Source: Cannabis sativa (taxonomy: Eukaryota; Streptophyta; Magnoliopsida; Rosales; Cannabaceae). From it: a stretch of DNA of 64,000 nt. Below the pieces are notes generated by a model. It was not told where the DNA came from. It made no database searches and saw only the letters and a program-made list of their open reading frames with translations. A program made the translations under genes and the position numbers. The stretch is taken from NCBI RefSeq assembly GCF_029168945.1, contig NC_083605.1:5587280-5651279 (forward strand), written 5' to 3'. The stretch's first letter is position 1. Every line of letters begins with the position of its first letter. Shown piece after piece: positions 24,296-38,537 of the stretch.

Positions 24296-25848
24296 AATAT
24301 TTATAAATAATTTTTATTTTTCATTTATAAAGAATTTAAGTAAAATTAAGTTAGCATCAGATTACAGATAATTTATTAATTATTTTTATTTATTTTCTAA
24401 ATTAATCACAATAGTTTAACAAATGAATGTAACGACTATAATTACATATTTGATGTAAATATTAAAATCTCGTTTATATATATATAAAAGAATAATTAGT
24501 ATTTTTACCTTCTTGAACTTTCGACACAACAAAATTTACGACTTAGTAAATTTTTTTTCTAAAATATAACAGTTACATAATTATACTTCTTCTGTTAGGT
24601 TCTATTTTTTTACCGTTAAAAATTAATTTTTTACCCCCTAAATTTTGACCGATACAAAATTTTCTCCCCTTTTATTAAAAATTTAATTTTAATATTAAGT
24701 TTACATAAAAAACTAAAATCATTCCTAAAAGATATTTTCAAACTTTATATTATTTATAAATACATATTTTAAAAATCAAACCAAAATAATTAAAAATTTA
24801 ATAAATAATTTAATCAAACTAAGATTTTTTGAATAGAAAATCAAACTAAAAAATGTTATGTTTACTTAAAGTAAATCTAGATTTTTAGAGAAAAAAATAT
24901 AGACTCAAACTTGTTCCCTTAAAATTTAATTTTTAATATTTTTTTATATTTAATTGGATTTTTGTTAATAAAAAATAAATAATTTTTTAAATCGCTTAAT
25001 TAGTTTTAAAATTTTATTTTTTTTTTATAGATTTTCTTAATCATTCAAAATGATTTTTCTTCATATCTAAAATATTTTTTTAAGATTAACTAAAAAAATT
25101 TAAATCTTTCTCATTTTTTATTTTGGAGAAGTCTAATTTGTTATTTGTCAAAGTCTAGGAGACAAAATTGCTAATTACAAAGACACGTCAGCATTTACGC
25201 AAAATAATGGGACAGAACCAAACAAAATTAATAACTAAATTTTTGTAAATATAAAAATTCGGAGAAATTTTTTAACAAGCCATATATTTTAAAGACATAA
25301 TTTTTAGTTATATACGTAATTATCAAAAATATTTTACATATAACGATAAAAAAATAAAACATCCTATATATGTATATGCTTACCGAAAATTCGAAAAAAA
25401 CTCATAACCAACCGAAAAAAATGGCAGCCCAAAATTTTCAGGCAACCATCGTTTGCCCAAAACGGTGCGCATCACACTCTTACCGAGCAATATATATTCA
25501 TCACATAACAAAAAAAAAAAAAAGAAAGAAAAAAAAAAAGCTTCAATCAACCAAATCCAAACTCTATCGTCGAAGCTTCGAAATCATAACTCGGTCGTCA
25601 AACCTCTCCAATCATGTCTGTGGAACCTGGCAACTAAATCCACCATTAAAGCTACTCAAAAGCTTCGATTCTCTGAAATCAAATAAATTTAAACAATCTC
25701 AAACTAGAATTTTTCACTATTCGAATCTCCACCATTGAAGCTCTTCTAACAACTCAGTCGAAGCTACTGGACTGCCATTAAAATTCGTCGAAGCTCTCCA
25801 CCATTAAAGCTACACAAAAACTTCAATTCTGTGAAATTAAACATTTAA
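24296..25848. other. AT-rich intergenic sequence
   Basis: Mostly A/T with homopolymer runs. Between 25560 and 25830, GAAGCTACNCAAAA.CTTC.ATTCT.TGAAAT occurs twice as a diverged direct repeat. No credible gene. Confidence 0.5.
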
Positions 25849-26288
25849 AAAGAAACTAACAAGTAAACTGTATTCTGAAATAATGAACTTAAAAATAAAA
25901 AGTAATGCATCGGTATTACTTTCATAATATTAAAAACAATAAAACAGTTTCTTTATTTTAATATAAAGCTAGATAAAAAAGAATGATGAAATCAAAATAA
26001 AAAAAAAATAAAAACAATTAATTGCAACAAATAGGAAACTATCATTATGTTTATTTCTTTAGTAAATTAAATCCAACATAGTTTCTATGGTGGTCAAGAA
26101 AAAGAGCATTAAGGCACGAAACTCAGAAAATAACATATATAAGTGCTTAATCGAATCAAAAACACCTAATCATAAATATATCCCTAAGCAAATATTCACC
26201 CATAACATCATTAAAAAGAAACTAACAAGTAAATTTTATTCTGAAATAGTTAACATAAAAATAAAAAGTAATACAACAGTATTACATT
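25849..26288. repeat. Pair of about 72-bp dispersed direct repeats
   Basis: 25849-25920 and 26211-26288 share AAAAAGAAACTAACAAGTAAA, then TATTCTGAAATA and AAAAATAAAAAGTAAT. They are separated by about 290 bp and their origin is unclear. Confidence 0.65.
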
Positions 26289-26330
26289 GATCAAGCACAA
26301 ACCTAGAAAAAATCTACTTAATAAAAAACA

Positions 26331-26470
26331 AATACAACAGAAACTAATTAGTATACCAACCAAAAGTATAGCCAAAAATACTACTAAATCATAAACAGTA
26401 AATACAACAGAAACTAATTAGTATACCAACCAAAACTATAGCCAAAAATACTACTAAATCATAAACTGTT
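26331..26470. repeat. 70-bp tandem duplication
   Basis: Units 26331-26400 and 26401-26470 are nearly identical (AATACAACAGAAACTAATTA start), differing at a few bases, so the duplication is recent. Confidence 0.9.
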
Positions 26471-28547
26471 AATAACATACACATTAAAAATAAAAAATAC
26501 ACTAGAATAAAATAAAAAAGATATGTTAATGCCATGTCATTAAAAGAAAAAGTAAAAAAAAAAATAAATAAATAAAAAGAAAAATAATATAAATGAGGTA
26601 GATGAATGTTAAGTTAATAATAATAAAAAAAAGCTAGCTTATACATACAAAATAAAAAAAAAAACAAAAGAAAAAAAGAAGAAGAAGAAGAGAAGCGTAC
26701 CTAAGTATATACCTACCAAAAAAAATTGTAAAACTAAAGGTATATTTAACACTTAAAACCATTAACGTTAGTTGTAATATATTTTTTAAATTTTTGTTTC
26801 TCGATGTAATTTTTTCTAATTAATATTATCAAAAGTTTAAGAGACAAAATTATTAATTATTCTATTTAAAAAGGGAAAACAAAAAGTTTGTGATAAGCAA
26901 ATTTGAAGAAGATTACGGTTTGGTCAAAATAGCTAAAAGTTGGAGAATTTTACTTTTAATTTTAATAATATTTATTAACATATTTAGTGCAATAGTATAT
27001 GTCTCTTTGCTATATAATCCACAGAAATAGTTTTGAGAATAGGATTCAATTCTGATCACTTTTTCCTCTTAGACAAAAATTCTTAAGCTTTGGTGATCAT
27101 CTATACTTTCCATAATTTTTTTAATTGAATCAATTCTTTCACTCGACATCACTTGATGAATTGTAAGAGCCAAAACTAAATTAAAAAATAATGCAGTTAT
27201 CATTTTGCTAAAAAAAAACAACAAACTAAAATATGAATTAAAAAAAGAATATTCAATTGTACTTATTTTCTAGGAATAATTACATAAAGCACCATTTTTT
27301 GTAAAATATTTACATTTTTACGTTTAAAGAATATTTTTTTTACATTTTTACGGTTTTCCAAAAAATAACACGAAAACAACATAAAATCAACAAAAAAATA
27401 ACATAAAAGTAACATGAAAATAACATACATATAACAAAAAATTATCAACAAATGAACAAAATTTCAACATAAAAAGACCGTATTTTATGTAAATAAAATA
27501 AAAAAAAATCGTAAAAATATTTAAAATTCCGTGAACTCGTATTTTTGTTGTTTTTTTGTTGTTTTTGTGCATTTGTGAAATTAACCCTATTTTCTAATTA
27601 CAAATATATATATTTCAATGTTTAATTACAAATTAACTTCTTGTTTTAAGGGATAATTATACTAGCTAGCTAGGTACATATGAAATTCGTATACATTATA
27701 TTTAGTCACTATTTTTTTATTTAAAAGTGAATCAAATAATTGTGAATTGTGTAGTTAAAATTAATTATAATGTTTGTAGACTAATTTAATTTGTATATAG
27801 GTATACAATATTATTCTTTAATATATATATATATGCTCAAAAGATGGTATTTTTTTTAAATGTAACTTTTTCCTCTTATTTTACGAAATGCATTTTGTTC
27901 CACAATATATTGTATATTGAATATAAAATATACAAGTTTTGATTTTTTAAAATACAGTCTCTATACAAACGAGTAAAATATCAATTTATAATATCATGAT
28001 CATAAATGTACCAAACATACTAGCAAGGTACAAATAAGAACAAGAAAATTTACCAAACATACATCATTTTGTATTAAAAATACTATTTAACCAAAACTTT
28101 TTCAAAAGAGGTAAAGAAATATAACACAAAATAAGCAAAGGACAAATCTTGATCCACTCCATGTAAAGGGAATCCATAAAATTTTAAGAAGAACGTGCTA
28201 ATTCTAATAAATAGACCACTTTTATATTCCTATCATGAGGAATATATGACAACAAACCCATACTCTACTCAAAATACATATAGAAAAGAAAAGCATCAAC
28301 ATAAATATGACTATTGTGGGAAAACTAAGACCACAAAAATGAGAATTCATCCCATTTAGTTTGGTGGAATAAAAAAGAAATAAAATAAAATAAAATTTAA
28401 AATACATGAAAAAAAAATTATTGAATTTTTTCTCATGTTAGATTAGAATGATTTTTCTTTCTAATTTAAAATAGAATAGACATTTTATCAAAATGGTAGT
28501 GCATTCTATTAAAATGATATTTTAATACTTTAAAATGGTGAAAATTA
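26471..28547. other. AT-rich intergenic sequence
   Basis: Long A and T runs, TA repeats and no recognisable gene or element ends. Confidence 0.5.
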
Positions 28548-28697
28548 CATGAAATATGGGATTTTGTAAAAAAGTTACAAAAATATGGCATTTATAGGTT
28601 TGCCACTCTTCTATGGTATTTTTTCACATTTAAGACTTTTTATGGTATTTGATATGCCATATTTTTGTAAACCTATTATCCAAATCCATATTTCATG
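28548..28697. repeat. 150-bp inverted repeat
   Basis: The sequence begins CATGAAATATGG and ends in its reverse complement. Both arms contain ACAAAAATATGGCAT. It may be a small MITE or the outer end of the larger inverted-repeat element to the right, whose far side near 32380-32410 has a related CCATATTTTTGTAAA. Confidence 0.6.
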
Positions 28698-28984
28698 TTT
28701 TTGTTTTTAACTTAATTAGTTTTATTTTTTTTTTAGTTTATTTTGCATTTACATTTTAGAATTTTTTTCAATTTGAAAAATTTACACCAAATACTAACTT
28801 TTTTTTTTCAAACATTACATTTATAATTTCAGTTGCTGACTTTTTTCTTTCTTCTCTCTCTCTAATTTTCTTTTTTATTTTTTTTTTCTAATTTTTCTTT
28901 GTGTCTCTTTTTTTTAAAATTTTTTTTTCTCAAACTTTATTATTTTCTCTTTTTATATATATATGTAAATATATAATTAGTGTA

Positions 28985-31900
28985 CATTTTTATATCTCAT
29001 TTTTTTAACAGAAATTAAATTTGTTTTTTTTTTATTTAAACTACTATTTGTTTTTTTTTGTTAAAAACTAATTATTTTATTAAAAAACAACAGAAAAAAA
29101 AATAATATAAAAAATCACAATCTAAAAAGAATACAAACTTTAAAAACTAGCACTACAACAATTATGGTTATTAGAGGCGGACCACTCCGCTGGTAATAAT
29201 CCTATTTTCCGCCGCTAAAGAGTAATACCGGCGGGATCCGCCGGTAATAATCCGCTGGTAATACCTGGTCGCTAATAACTATTATTAGTGGCGGACTGAC
29301 ACACCCGCCGCTAATAATAGTATCAGATCATTAAACTCACACTATTATTAGCAGCGGATCTATCCGCCGGTAATACTTTTAAATATAAATATTTAAATTT
29401 TTTTTCTATAAAATAATAAATATAAAATTAATATTAAATATATTTAACTTTTTTACCATTTTACTTATCAAGAATACTCAAGAGCTAATATTATATAAAA
29501 TATTTATCATCAAGTACAATTATGTATACCAACATTTAAAAAATTGTATACAATATAAAAAATATATACATTCAAACTTTTCCATAACAGAATAAATAAT
29601 AAGGAGAATTTGGTTTTCTATAAGAAAGTTATCTCTCAAATTCTCTATTGCTATATACAAATATAAGATTACAAGAGATACACAAAAGTCTATAAATATA
29701 CAATTTTTTTTCTTCAAGTCCAGTGCAATGCCTTCTTGACTAACATGTAATAAATCACCTGTAGAGAAAGTAAAATTAGAGTCAAATTACATTTAATATG
29801 AATATTAAATTTCATCATCATGAAATTTCATTATGATTTTAAAGACAACATTGATTAGAAACCAATAATAAAAATTTAACACTATACAAGAAAACACCAA
29901 TAATAATTTACACTTCTCTAAATAAAGTTAACTCAAATTTTTTCTTAACAAACCATTAAATGGCCAGAAAAAAAAAAATTAAGAATACACTATAATCTTT
30001 ATACAAATTACAAAGTATACAATGAAATAAATTGATCTATATATAATTGAATGAACATAATGGAAATAATTATTTATCAAACAGTTGGTGTTCCCTCTTT
30101 TTTCTTTTTGATAAAATTTAAAAGCAAATATAAAAAAAAAAAAATACACATATAGAAACACACACACATATTAGGATAACATATATATATAAATATACAA
30201 ATATTCATATACCTTCTACAGATTTAATATTGGAGTAATTTTCAATCTTATGAGCTGCAAATAATTAAGAAAAAATGTGAGATAAAAGAAAAGAAAGAGA
30301 AAATTTAACTAATCTTAACTATACATATATACCTAAACAATGATGAAGATGAGTCCGGCAGTGGCGGTGGGAATATCGACAACGGTGAAGGCGGTGGGAA
30401 TGTCGTTGTGTGGTCGAAACGGTGGGCTGCTAGTTGACGATGAACAAGGGGAGGTGAATAAAGGTTTTGATATTGAGGATGAAGAAGGAGAGATGGATGT
30501 TTGTGGTCAAAAATATAAGGGATGAAGAGGGAGAGGAAGAGGGAGACAAAGAGGGAGATACACAAATAAGAATACTGATATATATATAAAAAACTATTAG
30601 AGGCGGAGGTCCGCTGGTAATTATAGGATCCGCTGGTAATAGTTATTAGCGGCGGACTTTCGCCGGTAATAGTCCGCTGCTAATAAATTTAAATATTATT
30701 TAATGTTATTAGCGGCGGACTTCCGCCGGTAATAGTCCGCTGGTAATAAATTTGAAATTTAAAACCGGGAAAATTCCCGCACAAAGCAATTCCTTCAATA
30801 TTATTACTTTCATTTTAAAAAAAAACCATACTATTACCGGCGGATCTAGTCCGCCCCTAATAGTTCCGCCGGTAATAGAACATTTTCTTGTAGTGTAGTT
30901 TCATCAACATTGAAAGAAACTAATAATTTCATTAAAAGAATAAAAAAAAAATAGTTTCATCAACAAGATAATGAAAAGAAATTACAATAAAAAAACGATA
31001 CTAACTTTAAAAACAAGTTTCATCAATATTAAAAGAAACTAATTATTTCATTAAAAAGAGGCAAAAAAAAAATAAAATAATAATTTCATCAATAACATAA
31101 TAAAAAATACATAATGCCTAATAACTAAACTTTTACAAACGATACTAAATTTAAAAACCAGTTTTGAACATATCAATTTTATATCAATACCTAATAACCA
31201 AATTTCTACCTTCATTTTTTTATTTTGGCATTTAATTTGCTTGCTCAAAAAATAGAATTGATTTAAACATACATTATGTAGCAAATATAACAAAGAGAAA
31301 AAAAAAATTAAAATCAAAGAGAAAAAAAAGAAACAAAAATGTAATAAAAATCATAAAAGAATAACAAAAAAAAAATAGTGGAATGTGAGAAACCAGTTAG
31401 TAAAACAACCAAAATAAAAAATAATTTCTTGAAATAATCAAATAAAAATTGAAACTTGAAACTCAATTATGAACAACAATAAAAAACTAGTTATGAAAAC
31501 TAGTTACTTAAAATAAACCAGTTATGGAAATAATAAAATAATATGTGTGTTTTAAAATAAAATAAAAATTGTTGTTCAAATATCATACAATAATAAAACT
31601 GGTTTTATACAAACTAAAAAAAATACAATAATATCATAAAAATATAGCAACCCCATTACAGAACAGTTAAAACCTATGAAACCAGTTTCGACCTGTGAAA
31701 CCAATTTTGACGCTATAAAAAATCATAACAAAATATAAATTTTAATTATAAAGTTAACTGAAACCAGTTTCATCAGACAATCAAATAAAAAAAATACTAA
31801 TCACAAATGTAATCAAAACAACACACCATGCATACAAATATTAAAAACAAAATATAAGTGTAAGTTTCGAACCTAGAAAAAAAATAATAAAAAAGTAACT

Positions 31901-32175
31901 TAAAATAAAAATTTTGTAATAACATAATGAAACTATTTTTTAATTCTTTTAATGAAATTATTAATTTCTTTCAATGTTGATGAAACTGATTTTTAAAGTT
32001 TGTATTATTTTTAGATTATATTTTTTTATATTGTTTTTTTTTCATGTGATGTTGATGAAACTGGTTTTTTTTTTCTGCTGCTTTTTAATGAAATAATTAG
32101 TTTTTAACAAAAAAATAAAGAAAAAAAAAACAAACAGCAGTTTAAATAAAAAACAAGTTTAATTTCTGTAAAAAA
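28985..32175. mobile_element. Long inverted-repeat (foldback or MULE-like) element
   Basis: The left arm (about 29009-29150, continuing after the CACTA insertion at 30896-30985) and the right arm (about 31920-32170) are inverted copies. Shared blocks are ACAGAAATTAAA, GTTAAAAACTAATTAT, ATACAAACTTTAAAAA and TTTCATCAACATTGAAAGAA. A further direct copy of the last block lies near 31018. The interior is AT-rich with no transposase. Outer ends and target duplication are unresolved; Mutator-like is only a guess from the long arms. Confidence 0.55.
29151..30895. mobile_element. Non-autonomous CACTA transposon, 1745 bp
   Basis: Starts CACTACAACAA and ends TTCTTGTAGTG (reverse complement CACTACAAGAA), with a perfect 3-bp TAG duplication (29148-29150, 30896-30898). 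Both subterminal regions are packed with CCGCCGGTAATA / TTATTAGCGGCGGA variants in both orientations, the arrangement expected for CACTA transposase binding sites. No transposase is present. A purine-rich, GC-richer segment at 30340-30565 interrupts the otherwise AT-rich interior. Confidence 0.92.
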
Positions 32176-33250
32176 AAACAACATCTACAGTTGAGATTAT
32201 TATTATTTTATTTATTTAGTGTTTTATTTTTTTTTAAAAAAAATAAAAAAAAAATAAAAAGAAACACAAATTTAAAGTTTTTTATGGCATTCCTCATGAT
32301 TTTTTCTCATGTTTGTAAGTTTTTTTAAAAAAATGTCATATTTAGGGTAATTAAGTTTTGATGCCATATATATATCAAGACATATCTTCATTTTTCCATA
32401 TTTTTGTAAATAGCCATTTAAAATGCAACCAAGGAATAGAATGGAAATTATTTCTTTTCCATTCTATTTTATTTTATTACCTCTAACCAAACGTGTTTGG
32501 AGGCGACTTTGTAATTACTATGCAGTGTAATTACTATATGCTAGTAATTACATAATTATTATATTTTAAAATACAAAATATGTTTGGATATCAAGTGGTA
32601 ATTATATGTGAATTTTTATTGTATGTTTGGTAAGACTCTTGGTAATTAATTACATAATACATTAATATTGTGTAATATTTAATATAATAATTATTATTAT
32701 TATTATTTTGTAACAAATATTTAAAATAATTTTATCTATTAAAATATTCAAAATAATTAAAATTCTCTTCATAAAATAAAATCAATTTTTTCATAAAAAC
32801 TTTGTAATAAATATTTAAAATAATTTTTATTTATTGACTATTCAATTGATCTTGCATTTTATATATCTTGAGTTATTTCATTTATTGCATAATATTTCAG
32901 CCTTAGAAAATTGAGTATTTGTCCTATGTAAATTAAAAATTAATAATAAAATAAATTTATGCTAAATCATGAATAAGTCTACTAAATATTTAATTCAAAA
33001 GAGAACTTTAAAAATGATGTTAATAAAATAAAAAAATTAAATATCATATATTCGTATAGTAGTTTTTTTATTTATTTACAAAAAGTATAATAAAACTAGG
33101 CTAAATAATATTATAAAATAGCATTATACACATATGATAAAAAAAATTATGTATATAAGAAACTAAAATAAAAATAAAATACTAAATCATATTAAATAAT
33201 TATTAGATTAATTAAATAACTAAAATTATTTTTTAGCATGTAATTACACT
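30896..33250. other. AT-rich sequence, inverted-repeat interior and right flank
   Basis: Up to about 32175 this belongs to the inverted-repeat element. Beyond it, 32480-32700 has several GTAATTAC palindromes and an ACCAAACGTGTTTGG start, resembling a small non-autonomous DNA element. Similar AATTAC text resumes near 34790 across the LINE, but ends are not resolved. Confidence 0.4.
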
Positions 33251-33268
33251 AAATTCTTATGGGGGTAT

Positions 33269-34741
33269 AAAGGGGGGAAAAAGAGAAATTTGCTTTCCAT
33301 GAAAGATGTGCTAAAATGAGACTTAATCATCTTAACTTTGCGGATGACATTTCTTTATTTTGCAAAGGAGATTTCAAGAGTGTGTATTTTTTAATGCAAG
33401 GCCTTATGCTCTTTTCTCTTACTTCAGGCTTGAATGTTAATAAGGAGAAATCAATATTGTAATATTGCTCGGGCATGACAGATAGAGAGATCCAAAGAGT
33501 ATTAGATATGTTTGGTTTCACTAGACAAAGTGATCCTTTTAAATACCTTGGAGTTCTTATCTGTGCAAGGAAGATTAATGCCTCGGATTGCAGTAGCCTA
33601 GCTCAAAAAATGGCTGCTCAAATCAAGGTATGGGGAACTCGAAACCTTTCTTTTGCTGGCAGATTAGTTCTTGTGAATTCAGTTCTTATCTCAATTCATA
33701 TTTACTGGAGTCAAATGATGATAATTCCAAAGAAAGTAATGAAAGAGATTGAAAACATATGTAAAAGTTTCCTGTGGACTGGGAAAGATATGATGACAGG
33801 GGCTGAAAGCATTTCTTGGGAGAAGATTTGTACCCCTAAGAAAGAGGGTGGCCTTGGCATAATGAACATAGCTACATGGAACATTGCAGCCATGGTTAAA
33901 CATGTTTGGGCTGTGGCTAATAAGAAAGATAACCTATGGGTTAAATGGGTGTATTGTGTGTACATCAAACAACAAGAATGGTGGGAGTACACCGCTCCCA
34001 CAACCAGCAGTTGATACTGGAGGAAAATGGTGGAAATAAAGAACAAGGTGAAGCAGGTGCAACAACCAGGCCAGTTTACTGCTACCAATTATCAAATCAG
34101 CATCGGTTATAGCTAGTTTGCTTCGAATTTTGGCAGAGTTGTTTGGAGCAATGAGGTCTGGAATAGGCTCAATTCTCCTAAGCACAGTTTCTTGATTTGG
34201 TTGGCTGTGCAAAATCGCTTGAAAACTCAGGAAAGACTTCATAAATTTAGAATCATTGACTCTCCCAATTGTCTATTTTGCAACAAGTTTCCTGAAAGTG
34301 TAGAACACTTATTCTTCAAGTGTGAAATTACACTTGATAATTGCTTGAAGTTGTTGAAGATCTGGTTGCATTGGCAGGTTCAATCGGACACATTACATGG
34401 ATTGCTGAAATGTATCCGAAAGTCCAAAGACTCCAGATTTCGCAAGAGTGTGAAAATGGCAGATGTTGCTGCAATGGTTTATGTAATATGAAAAGCAAGA
34501 AATGACTTTCTTTGGAATTCAATTAGCCATCATGCTGCTTAAATGGTAAAGCAAGTTACATGGGTTGTAAAAAATAGAATTTTGTTTGTATTACCAAAAA
34601 AGTAAAGCAAAAAGATTTAGAATGGTTTCAAGAATTGTAAATACAAAGTTGTATAGATAATTTTTAAGGCCTTGTTTGGTGCTTATAGGTTGTAAAAATG
34701 AGATTTGTTCAATGAACTTTTATCATTCATCAAAAAAAACA
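33269..34741 (+). mobile_element. 5'-truncated LINE with 18-bp target duplication
   Basis: Flanked by AAATTCTTATGGGGGTAT at 33251-33268 and 34742-34759. The right end is TATCATTCATC followed by an A-rich tail. It retains only the C-terminal half of ORF2. Confidence 0.93.
33297..34540 (+). pseudogene. LINE ORF2 C-terminal half (RT active site to zinc-finger region)
   Basis: Starts mid-RT with LNHLNFADDISLFCKGD (active site FADD near 33340), then the thumb region ([24 protein letters not shown]) and zf-RVT (FLIWLAVQNRL, CLFCNKFPESVEHLFFKC). In-frame stops occur near 33460 and at 34012, and the frame changes before 34192. It is the same LINE family as the one at 41305-45048. Confidence 0.88.
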
Positions 34742-34759
34742 AAATTCTTATGGGGGTAT

Positions 34760-35488
<729 letters not shown>

Positions 35489-35504
35489 CTGTGAAATTGT
35501 GAAA

Positions 35505-35889
35505 GGAAGACCTAGACCTAGACTTAAACCTAGACCCTCACTCAAACCCATGCTCGGTCCCAAACCCAGACTCAAGACCCTGGCCTGAACCTCAGACTCA
35601 GACCCCAACCCAAACACGGACCCTGAACCCTGATCCTACCTGGACTATAACCTAGAATCTAGACCCAAACTTGGACCCGTCTAGGGCCATAGACCTGAAC
35701 CCAAACCTAGCCCCGACCCAAGACCCAGACCCTAGGGTTTGGACCATAGACCCCAAACTCAGAACTTAGATGAACTTGGACCCAAACCCTAGACTCAGAC
35801 CTCAGATGGACCTCAAACCCAATCTCAGAACTTGACCCAAACCCTAGACCCTAGACCTAAACTTGGATCTATACTTGGACCCCAAATCC
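35505..35889. repeat. Degenerate telomere-like array, left part
   Basis: A run of imperfect units of roughly 6 or 12 bp of the form GACCC(T/A)(A/G)(A)ACC, with blocks such as AAACCCTAGACC and CCCTAGGGTTTGG that resemble the plant telomere unit CCCTAAA. It stops at the Cassandra insertion and resumes at 39225. Confidence 0.75.
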
Positions 35890-36044
35890 TGTAACGTCCC
35901 CACTTCAAGCCTCTATTGGGCCCTTACACCCATGGAATCATGACTCTTATACACGAATACGTCACTCTGGATGCTTCATGGAACGATAACTGACCCTACC
36001 GACTAACACAAGTGTTTCTAGTGTGTTTTGTCCTCACTCACACG

Positions 36045-36137
36045 CTTCTTGGGAAAACTTCCCAAGAGGTCACCCATCCTGAAATTACCCTAGGTCAAGC
36101 ATGTTTAACTATGGAGTTCTTTTGTGATGGGCTACCA
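36045..36137 (-). other. 5S rRNA-derived segment in Cassandra LTR 1
   Basis: Minus strand reads CATCACAAAAGAACTCCATAG, AGTTAAACATGCTTG and AGGATGGGTGACCTCTTGGG, matching the A-box and C-box parts of plant 5S rRNA, with two changes in the A box. The central loop is diverged. It is not a working 5S gene. Confidence 0.85.
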
Positions 36138-36497
36138 AAATCCAGGATGCACCTTGTTGATATAGGTAGTACCAATCAATCCATTTTAAGCCCTCTTCAA
36201 CTGTGCAGTCCCATACCTACACAATCTTAGAATCATCCCACTTGACCTTCCCCAGGCGGTGTGAGATTGCACAGCTTACCTGGTATTTCCCCTTGCGGAT
36301 CACAGGACTACTGACTGTCAAAATCAACCCCCCTTACGGGGTATGACATCCTCACCAACCACACTTTTGGCTGGGTCAAGGCTCTGATACCATTTGTAAT
36401 GTCCCCGCTTCAAGCCTTCATTGGGCCCTTACATCCACAAAATCATGGCTCTTATACACGAGTACGTCACTCTGGCTGCTTCATGGAATGATGATTG

Positions 36498-38387
36498 TGT
36501 TGGAATTTATTTTACCAGGATCTTAGATCTACTCACAAGTATGTTGTTTAAACACCCTAAATATGAACTTTCTAAAACGATAAATTAAACACATATAAAG
36601 TTAAGAAAACCTTACATTGATGCAGCGGAATTAATGTCTCCTTCCGCTCAGATCTCTAACCCTTGTATCCTTTCTGTAGCAGAGTATAATCAAGATCTGA
36701 GCCCGAATGTCCTTCTTCTTCAAGTTTGATCCTTCACAGTCTTCCAATCTATGATTGAGTTACTGCTTGCTGTGTGTGGGCACTTACTCTTTCACTAGGG
36801 TCGAAATTGATGAAGGGAAAAGAGAAGAGAGGGTTTCGGCCAGGTATAGAAAGTGGGGAAGGCTCAGTTTTTTTGAATAGAGAAATTTCTGACAGAAAAC
36901 TAATGAAAGCTTATTCTTTGACTGAGCCATCACTTTCTATTTATAGGCAACTACTAGGTTTATGTTAGGAATTATTTGGCATTAAAATAATGAAAAAATT
37001 AATTTGAAACTCCACAATAAGTGGCCGGCCAAGGTGTAATAGTGGGCCCCACTTGATTTTGCAGTTTTATCAAATTTTATTTCTATTTTCTCAAAAACGC
37101 CAATTTTCCAATTCTAACCTTTTAAATGCCAAAACTAATTATTTAATAACTAAAATAGATTATTAAATAATATTGTCATTTAATTTAATTATTAATTAGA
37201 CATATAAAGTCCATTAATAAATAAATAAACCTAGAAACTCTTTTCTTTACAATTTCACCCCTGCTTAGTGAAAATTCATAAAATTAGACATAGTCTAACT
37301 TTAGAATTATAATTGATCAATCACGAATCAATTAATGAGTCTTACAAGCAGAATCTTCTCAACTAGAATGGGGACCATGGATCTATATGCTGAGCTTCCA
37401 ATAAGTGAACCAAATTTACCAAGTAAATTCCTACTTATTAATTCTTCGTTGAATCCACTCTTAGAACTTAGAATTGCACTCTCAGACTTATATAGAGCAT
37501 ATTATATGTTCCACGATATCAATATGCTATCTCATTTAACCATTGTCATAATCTTATTGTGATTTAAAGATCCTCTATATAGATGATCTACATCGAGATG
37601 GGATTTCTTTACCGTTCTCACCCCTCAATGTATTTTGCCCCTTAAAACACTTAGCTACCTGTAAATGGTGTTTAGTGATCTAATAATTAGTCAGTTAAAC
37701 AAGAGCTCATCCATTTACTTCTATTTGCTAAGCTCGAAGGGAATCATCACTTGACTTCTATACACCAGTAGAAGCTATAGATTTATGTTCAGCACTCCCA
37801 CTCAATCATACTATCATGTTCCCAAAATATACGTATCACCCTGACCTAAAAGTAGGCTTAACTAATAAATCAAAGAACATGAATAGCACTCCTGAGTTGA
37901 GCCTAAGCATATCAGGATTTAGATTCTTTTTAATCTTAAGATCAACTACTGATATTGACTTGGAAATATATTTATAACGGTAAGTTTGTAATATCTTAAC
38001 TTAGTTGCAATATCGGTCCAGTCCAATGTATACTCCATACATTCGAAACTAGTATACTTTACTAATGTCCTGGAAAGAACATAACACTTACTCCAAGTGT
38101 AAGTACACATCATCGCTGATTATCACATTAGTGTAAACCCAATAGCACTGATGAAACAGGGACCAAGTCTTTTGATTCATATGATCACAATCACATTCCA
38201 CTGTGTTGACGGTACTGTAATTGTGAATAAACATATGATCTGGATTTAACTGATTCTGTGTATAATAGTAATAAACATATTAAACTATTAGCATGTAAAA
38301 TTCATGCAAACATTAATCACTTCAAATTTCTTATATTGATAACTAATCAGATTGTAAAGAGTTTTATTTAGGGTATAAAACCCAACA
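36498..38387 (-). mobile_element. Angela-like Copia solo LTR (third), inside Cassandra
   Basis: 1890 bp from TGTTGG to CCAACA with perfect GATTG duplications (36493-36497, 38388-38392). It splits the middle Cassandra LTR, so it is younger than that insertion. Orientation is the same as the other Angela LTRs in the window. Confidence 0.93.
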
Positions 38388-38444
38388 GATTGACCCTATA
38401 GACCAACACAATTATTTCTAGCGTGCTTCGTCCTCACTTGCACG

Positions 38445-38537
38445 TTTCTTGGGAAAACTTGCCAGGAGATTACCCATCCTGAAATTACCCCAAGTTAAGC
38501 ACGCTTAATAATGAAGTTCTTTCGTGATGGGCTACCG
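38445..38537 (-). other. 5S rRNA-derived segment in Cassandra LTR 2
   Basis: Minus strand reads TTAAGCGTGCTTAACTTGGGG and AGGATGGGTAATCTCCTGGC, slightly more decayed in the C-box region than the other two. Confidence 0.8.
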
